DNA from: Bacteroidia bacterium
Lineage (GTDB): Bacteria > Bacteroidota > Bacteroidia > SpSt-205
Length of the DNA stretch: 36,839 nucleotides
Direction of reading: 5' to 3'
Assembly: GCA_025060275.1 (NCBI GenBank)
Contig: JANXCJ010000001.1
Location: forward strand, 2,792-39,630
Position 1 is the stretch's first letter. The number at the start of each line of letters is the position of its first letter. The notes beneath the pieces are model-generated. The model had not been told where the DNA came from. It did not search any database and was given only the letters and a program-made list of their open reading frames with translations. A program made the position numbers and the translations under genes. Positions 32,418 to 36,839 of the stretch are shown here, piece by piece.

Positions 32418-32476
32418 TACATCTTTTCACAGTTGAGTGGAGGAGAGGTAGACTTGTTAGTTTGAGAAAAAACTTC

Positions 32477-32484
32477 TAACTTTA
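32477..32484 (+). promoter_or_regulatory. -7 element TAACTTTA
   Basis: One mismatch to TAnnTTTG, ending 4 bases before the ATG at 32489. A TTG 20 bases upstream (in ACTTG) fits a -33 element. Confidence 0.5.
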
Positions 32485-32488
32485 CTGC

Positions 32489-34141
32489 ATGCATAGCATA
32501 CTAATACGATTACTTGGCTGCTTCGTAGGGATTTTATGGGCTCAGAATGTCGGGATAGGAACTTCTACGCCCACAGAGCGCCTCCATGTGGCCGGAAACC
32601 TTCGTCTAGATAATGCCTTCATGCCGGGAAATCAGCCGGGAGCGGTAGGAAACCTTCTCCTCTCCCAGGGGCCAGGCGTAGCGCCGATCTGGTTAGCCAA
32701 TGGGGCCATAGGCTCTATTCTCATGATTGGTCCAGGCGGCACACCTGTGTGGGCTACTAATCCTATTTGTACCACCCCTACACTCAACCGTCTCATTAAA
32801 TTTACCTCTACTACCCCCACAGCCGTATGCAATACGACTCTGATAGAAGAAGCAGCAGCTCCTAATCGGATTTGGAATGCCGATGGAGCAGCAGCTCCTT
32901 TTGCTACTGATAAGTTTTCCATCTACGCTTTACCTGCGGCTAGATGGGCTATATCGGGGTACTCCACAATAGATAATGGAGGAGGTGTATATGGAAGTGC
33001 AAGTGGAGCCAATGGTTATGGGGTATATGGAGCCTCTTCAAGAGACAATGGCATAGGGGTAGTAGGGATAAATACTCATGCCGCAGGAGTGGCAGGGTAC
33101 TTTGAAAACATTGCTGCAGCGGGCACAGCGGGCGGAGATGGCGTTATAGGCTTTACTCATCAGTCTGCCGCCAATGGAGTATGGGGTGTAACAGACCATG
33201 CGCAAGGCATAGGAGGCGTATGGGCTACTAATATAGCGCCTGCTGGAACGAACACAGGAATCGGAGCTGGCGTACTCAGTCGCCAACGAGGCGGAAGCGC
33301 ATTAGTAGTAAACATGAGGAATGACGCTTTACTCTCCCTGAATTATTATGCCAATGCCGTCATTACAGCTTATCACATGGGAGGCACTTCCGCAGCTAAC
33401 GATCCCCCAGTAGGTATTATTGCCCAAGTAAATAGTGGGGATAATAACGCGAGAGCTATCTGGGGCTTTCATACAAGTGGCCCCACTAACGTAAATGCCT
33501 ACGCTGTGGTCGGAGAGATGCAGCGAGGAGCTGCTTCCACGGGCCAGGCAATAGGCGTTCTTGGTATCAACCCTAGGAATGGCGTGGGAGACTGGGCCGT
33601 ATATGGTAATGGCTGGCTTGGAGCCCCAAACAAGGCGTTTATAATAGATCATCCCCTTGATCCAGAGAACAAATATCTACTTCACTTCACTGTGGAAGGG
33701 CCAGAAGCCTATAATTTATACCGTGGTGTAGTAGTAACCGATGCACAAGGGCGAGCGGAAGTGCAGCTCCCCGATTACTTTGAGGCAGCTACAAAAGACC
33801 CTCAGTATATTCTTACGCCCATAGGCACATTTGCCCAAACTATCGTAGAGCAAGAGATTTCTAACAACAAGTTTGTTATTAGAACAGACAAGCCTCATGT
33901 GAAGGTCTCTTGGGTAGTCATAGCCACGCGAGATGATCCATACATGCGCTATTTCTGGAAGCCTACTGTCATAGAAAAAGAGGCCTCCCAAAAGGGTAAG
34001 TACCTTGTGCCTCAGGTGTATGGAAAGGGGACAGAGTATGGTATCTTCTCCACTCCAGCCTCTGCAATAGAAGTAAAGCGAGAAAATCAGATACCCCCTC
34101 TCTCCTCTACTGTTCTTCAGCGGCAAGAATTAAGGAAGTAA
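32489..34141 (+). CDS. secreted tail-fibre-like protein with IDHPLDP C-terminal domain
   Basis: 550 residues. Signal MHSILIRLLGCFVGILWAQ, then NVGIGTSTPTERLHVAGNLR, as in S74 proteins. The middle is Gly/Asn/Ala-rich with degenerate repeats such as GGVYGSASGANGYGVYGASS and IGVVGIN, giving a beta-helix or fibre. The C-terminal domain has KAFIIDHPLDPENKYLLHF, VEGPEAYNLYRGVV and ILTPIGTFAQTIVEQEI, a known conserved domain of such fibres. It does not end with the S74 chaperone, unlike the three tandem paralogues. Likely a trimeric surface or secreted fibre. Function unknown. Confidence 0.75.
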   Translation: MHSILIRLLGCFVGILWAQNVGIGTSTPTERLHVAGNLRLDNAFMPGNQPGAVGNLLLSQGPGVAPIWLANGAIGSILMIGPGGTPVWATNPICTTPTLNRLIKFTSTTPTAVCNTTLIEEAAAPNRIWNADGAAAPFATDKFSIYALPAARWAISGYSTIDNGGGVYGSASGANGYGVYGASSRDNGIGVVGINTHAAGVAGYFENIAAAGTAGGDGVIGFTHQSAANGVWGVTDHAQGIGGVWATNIAPAGTNTGIGAGVLSRQRGGSALVVNMRNDALLSLNYYANAVITAYHMGGTSAANDPPVGIIAQVNSGDNNARAIWGFHTSGPTNVNAYAVVGEMQRGAASTGQAIGVLGINPRNGVGDWAVYGNGWLGAPNKAFIIDHPLDPENKYLLHFTVEGPEAYNLYRGVVVTDAQGRAEVQLPDYFEAATKDPQYILTPIGTFAQTIVEQEISNNKFVIRTDKPHVKVSWVVIATRDDPYMRYFWKPTVIEKEASQKGKYLVPQVYGKGTEYGIFSTPASAIEVKRENQIPPLSSTVLQRQELRK

Positions 34142-34142
34142 T

Positions 34143-34160
34143 ACCCCTTTCTCTGGGGGT
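34143..34160 (+). terminator. possible weak terminator after the fibre gene
   Basis: Stem ACCCC/GGGGT with an 8-base spacer, followed by CCCACTTTTT. Short stem, so only tentative. Confidence 0.35.
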
Positions 34161-34229
34161 CCCACTTTTTCCTCAAAGGGAGTGGTGTATTTCATCCTTC
34201 AGGAAAGAACCTCTCTGATAAGAGGAAAG

Positions 34230-34266
34230 CGAGCTTAAACATCCCGAATGGGGATGCCTAAGCTCG
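34230..34266 (+). terminator. strong hairpin terminator upstream of thiC
   Basis: Outer stem CGAGCTTA/TAAGCTCG (8 bp), a 2x2 internal loop, inner stem CATCCC/GGGATG (6 bp) and a small loop, followed by TTTTTCTTTT. The thiC promoter box begins 22 bases after the stem, so this more likely ends the upstream transcript than controls thiC. Confidence 0.8.
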
Positions 34267-34288
34267 TTTTTCTTTTGTTCTCCTTGTA

Positions 34289-34296
34289 TAAATTTG
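34289..34296 (+). promoter_or_regulatory. -7 promoter element TAAATTTG of thiC
   Basis: Exact TAnnTTTG match ending 4 bases (GGAC) before the thiC ATG. Confidence 0.6.
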
Positions 34297-34300
34297 GGAC

Positions 34301-36130
34301 ATGGCTAAGCTAAGAGTAGATACGCTACCTCACCAAAAGGAACTTTCCTTTGTTTATCCCGCTTCTCGCAAGGTTTATGTAAGGGGATTACTATACCCCT
34401 TTCTAAGAGTAGGCATGCGGGAAATCCAGTTAGAGGACCCTGATTATCCCGTGTATTATGCTTATGACACGAGTGGTCCATATACGGATGAAGACATTAC
34501 TGTGAATATTTATGAGGGGCTCCCAAGACTGAGAGAGAAATGGATACTTTCCCGAGGAGATGTGGAGAGGCTCTCTACCTTTTCTACCCTTTTAGGGCAA
34601 GAGATGTACGAAAATCCTAAGCCTACGGCATTTCCCAAGATGCATCTTCCGCTGAGGGCCAAGAGAAACCAAAGAATTACACAACTCTCTTATGCAAAAG
34701 CGAATCTTATCACTCCCGAGATGGAATATATTGCTATACGAGAGAATCAACGAATAGAGGCTTATAGAAGATTAGCTAAGAGGCTGCCCCGCTTCCACAC
34801 GGGACAGGGATGGGGCGCAAATTTACCCGATGAAATCACACCTGAATTTGTAAGGGAGGAAGTAGCAGCAGGTAGGGCCATCATTCCCGCTAATATCAAC
34901 CATCCTGAAACAGAGCCCATGATTATTGGCAGAAATTTTCGGACTAAAATCAATGCCAACATAGGTAATTCTATCGTAACTTCTTCCATCGCTGAGGAGG
35001 TTGAGAAAGCTGTGTGGGCTGCTTATTGGGGAGCTGATACATTAATGGACCTATCCACAGGCAAACATATTCATGAGACGCGTGAATGGATTCTTCGCAA
35101 TAGCCCTATCCCTGTAGGTACAGTCCCCATTTATCAAGCTTTGGAAAAAGTAGGAGGTAAACCCGAAGAACTTACTTGGGAAATATTTCGGGAAACCCTT
35201 ATAGAGCAATGCGAGCAGGGAGTAGATTACTTTACTATTCATGCAGGGGTTCGATTGGCTTACATCCCTAAGAGCATAGATCGGGTTACAGGGATTGTCT
35301 CACGGGGCGGTTCTATCATGGCACGCTGGTGCCTCGCTCATCATAAAGAAAACTTTCTTTATACCCACTTTGAGGAAATTTGTGAAATTTTGAGACAATA
35401 TGATGTCTCTATCTCCTTAGGCGATGGGCTTCGCCCGGGAAGTATCGCAGATGCAAGTGATGAAGCCCAATATGCAGAGCTGCGCACCTTAGGGGAGCTA
35501 GCCAGAATTGCCTATGATTATGACGTACAAGTAATGATAGAAGGACCCGGTCACATTCCTATGCAACTTATTTGGGAGAATATGCGAAAAGAGTTAGAGG
35601 ACTGCCATGAGAGGCCTTTTTACACATTGGGTCCTCTGGTTACGGATATAGCCCCTGGATATGACCATATCACTTCTGCAATTGGAGCTGCTATGATAGG
35701 GTGGTTCGGAGCTGCTATGTTATGCTATGTAACCCCTAAAGAGCACTTAGGACTTCCCAATAAGGAAGATGTGAGAGAGGGTATCATGGCTTACAGAATT
35801 GCAGCACATGCGGCTGATATTGCGAAGGGTCATCCTGCCGCACAATGGCGAGACTACCTTTTGAGTCGCGCAAGGTTTGATTTTCGCTGGCGGGACCAAT
35901 TTCACCTTGCATTAGACCCTGAACGAGCTCAGGCTTATCATGACGAAACCCTACCCGCTGAAGGGGCTAAGCTTGCTCATTTTTGCGCAATGTGCGGTCC
36001 TAAATTTTGCTCTATGGAACTTACGCACCAGCTTCGTCAGCTTGCCGCAGAGAGAGGAATCTCTGAAACAGAGATGAAAGAAATAGGATTATCTCAAAAA
36101 GCAGCTGAATTTCGTCAGTGGCTGCCATGA
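34301..36130 (+). CDS. thiC: phosphomethylpyrimidine synthase
   Basis: Radical SAM enzyme that converts aminoimidazole ribotide to the thiamine pyrimidine (HMP-P). 609 residues, usual length. The N-terminal ThiC domain includes RVDTLPHQKEL and KLREKW-like segments. The core has NINHPETEPMIIGRNF, GADTLMDLSTG, HETREWILRNSPIPVGTVPI, GLRPGSIADA and IEGPGHIPM. The cluster motif CxxCxxxxC is at the C-terminus in HFCAMCGPKFCSMEL. No TPP riboswitch (CUGAGA / ACCUGA core) is seen in the short upstream region. The next gene starts within its stop codon (ATGA). Confidence 0.97.
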   Translation: MAKLRVDTLPHQKELSFVYPASRKVYVRGLLYPFLRVGMREIQLEDPDYPVYYAYDTSGPYTDEDITVNIYEGLPRLREKWILSRGDVERLSTFSTLLGQEMYENPKPTAFPKMHLPLRAKRNQRITQLSYAKANLITPEMEYIAIRENQRIEAYRRLAKRLPRFHTGQGWGANLPDEITPEFVREEVAAGRAIIPANINHPETEPMIIGRNFRTKINANIGNSIVTSSIAEEVEKAVWAAYWGADTLMDLSTGKHIHETREWILRNSPIPVGTVPIYQALEKVGGKPEELTWEIFRETLIEQCEQGVDYFTIHAGVRLAYIPKSIDRVTGIVSRGGSIMARWCLAHHKENFLYTHFEEICEILRQYDVSISLGDGLRPGSIADASDEAQYAELRTLGELARIAYDYDVQVMIEGPGHIPMQLIWENMRKELEDCHERPFYTLGPLVTDIAPGYDHITSAIGAAMIGWFGAAMLCYVTPKEHLGLPNKEDVREGIMAYRIAAHAADIAKGHPAAQWRDYLLSRARFDFRWRDQFHLALDPERAQAYHDETLPAEGAKLAHFCAMCGPKFCSMELTHQLRQLAAERGISETEMKEIGLSQKAAEFRQWLP

Positions 36131-36839
36131 GTTTTTTGGGGCTTTTCTATTGGGGGTGGATATGGCTACAGATAGCCTTTCAAGAGGACCCGTTTCTACC
36201 CTTAGAGGATTTTGCACCTCCTCCCTCTCCTTCCCGCACTATTTTGGGTACTCCTTCCCCGCATTACTGGCAAAACAGAGCAGACTACCAGATGGAGATT
36301 ACCGTAGATCCTCGCACACATCGCCTGCGAGGGATTGCCCGGATTACCTATACGCATAAAGCTCCATTCTCCATTTGCCATCTCTGGTTAGCTACGGAGC
36401 CTAACTACTTTAGTTTAGAAGGGCGAGGGCATCTTAGCCGAAACTTTCTGTGGGAGAATTTTCAGAGAGACTCTCGCCGAAATGAATCCTCTCGGATAGA
36501 ACTATATAGCCGTCAATTAGAAAACTATCTCAAGACAAACTTCCAAATAGAAGAAGTTGTCTGGGAAAAGGGAATCTCTACCTCTCCACTCCCCTACCGC
36601 ATGGAAGAGACGATAATGGAGGTAACTCTACCCCACTGCCTTGAAAAGGGAGAGAAGATTACACTTCGCCTGCGATGGAGTTTTACTCTCAATGATGCTA
36701 CTGTTGAGGGAAGGGGAGGATACATGACTATCCCAGATGGTTGTATCTACCAAGTAGCGCAATATTACCCTCGCCCTCTCCTACTCAACGACATAAGGGG
36801 TTGGCAAAAAATGCCCTACTATGGCTCCAGCGAATTTGC
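36127..36839 (+). CDS. M1 family metallopeptidase (aminopeptidase N-like), N-terminal part
   Basis: Starts at the ATG in the ATGA overlap with thiC and runs off the right edge (237 codons seen). The start MSFLGLFYWGWIWLQIAFQ is a signal peptide. The segment YWQNRADYQMEITVDPRTHR, then LRGIARITYTHKAPF, matches the N-terminal beta domain of M1 peptidases. Later, CIYQVAQYYPRPLLLNDIRG and WQKMPYYGSSEF match the Bacteroidota secreted M1 subgroup. The GAMEN and HExxH zinc motifs lie beyond the window, so activity is assumed. Probably periplasmic or exported peptide degradation. Confidence 0.88.
   Translation, partial: MSFLGLFYWGWIWLQIAFQEDPFLPLEDFAPPPSPSRTILGTPSPHYWQNRADYQMEITVDPRTHRLRGIARITYTHKAPFSICHLWLATEPNYFSLEGRGHLSRNFLWENFQRDSRRNESSRIELYSRQLENYLKTNFQIEEVVWEKGISTSPLPYRMEETIMEVTLPHCLEKGEKITLRLRWSFTLNDATVEGRGGYMTIPDGCIYQVAQYYPRPLLLNDIRGWQKMPYYGSSEF

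Noticed and set aside
34142..34300. TPP riboswitch before thiC
   Set aside because: No CTGAGA...ACCTGA core; the hairpin has a clear T-run and is best read as a terminator.

Overview
The window looks like chromosomal DNA of a member of the Bacteroidota. Three things point there: a gldF-gldG gliding-type ABC module, repeated TAnnTTTG promoter (-7) elements of the Bacteroidota type in front of genes, and an almost complete lack of Shine-Dalgarno sequences. Genes are packed tightly, often with 4-base ATGA stop/start overlaps. There is no phage, IS or CRISPR signature. I cannot place the organism below phylum level.

Layout. 1-2431 (+): the end of coaE, a CorA metal transporter and a polytopic membrane protein. 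2378-6521 (-): a six-gene overlapping operon divIVA-dcd-lpxD-DUF502-NUDIX-2-hydroxyacid dehydrogenase. 6563-9715 (-): an eRF1-like (baeRF) protein, tpiA and nuoF. 9761-12246 (+): a small membrane protein, an SLC1-type symporter and panC. 12446-13634 (-): a badly decayed beta-propeller gene. 13648-15631 (-): a three-gene operon around a protein with two V4R-like domains. 15720-20294 (-): gldF-gldG-DUF4340, then an acyl-CoA dehydrogenase. 20408-23404 (+): a DUF429 protein, then three tandem secreted proteins with a peptidase S74 (endosialidase chaperone) C-terminus. 23543-25945 (-): priA. 25961-27283 (+): a secreted DUF4139-like protein. 27275-32403 (-): a sterol-desaturase-family hydroxylase, two EGF-like lipoproteins on either side of an initiator tRNA-Met gene, a larger lipoprotein, a GT4 glycosyltransferase and an NAD-dependent epimerase. 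32489-36839 (+): a long tail-fibre-like secreted protein, thiC and the start of an M1 aminopeptidase.

How the genes work together. The window mixes core metabolism (CoA, NAD(P), thiamine, glycolysis, respiration), envelope building (lpxD, DUF502, sugar enzymes, hydroxylase) and cell-surface display (S74 proteins, EGF lipoproteins, GldFG). The most striking system-level signal is regulatory. Eleven protein-coding units have TAnnTTTG (or TAnnTTTA) ending only 4-8 bases before the start codon, so transcription should begin on or next to the start codon (leaderless mRNA). Four other units, and the tRNA, have the same box 18-20 (tRNA: 10) bases upstream. Two promoters (of the V4R operon and of gldFG) are tandemly duplicated at almost the same offset (66 and 67 bp). 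The V4R operon with its decayed downstream propeller gene, and the three-paralogue S74 array with its shared GGYGV...WEYP...CCRxRFR core, are the least described protein systems here.
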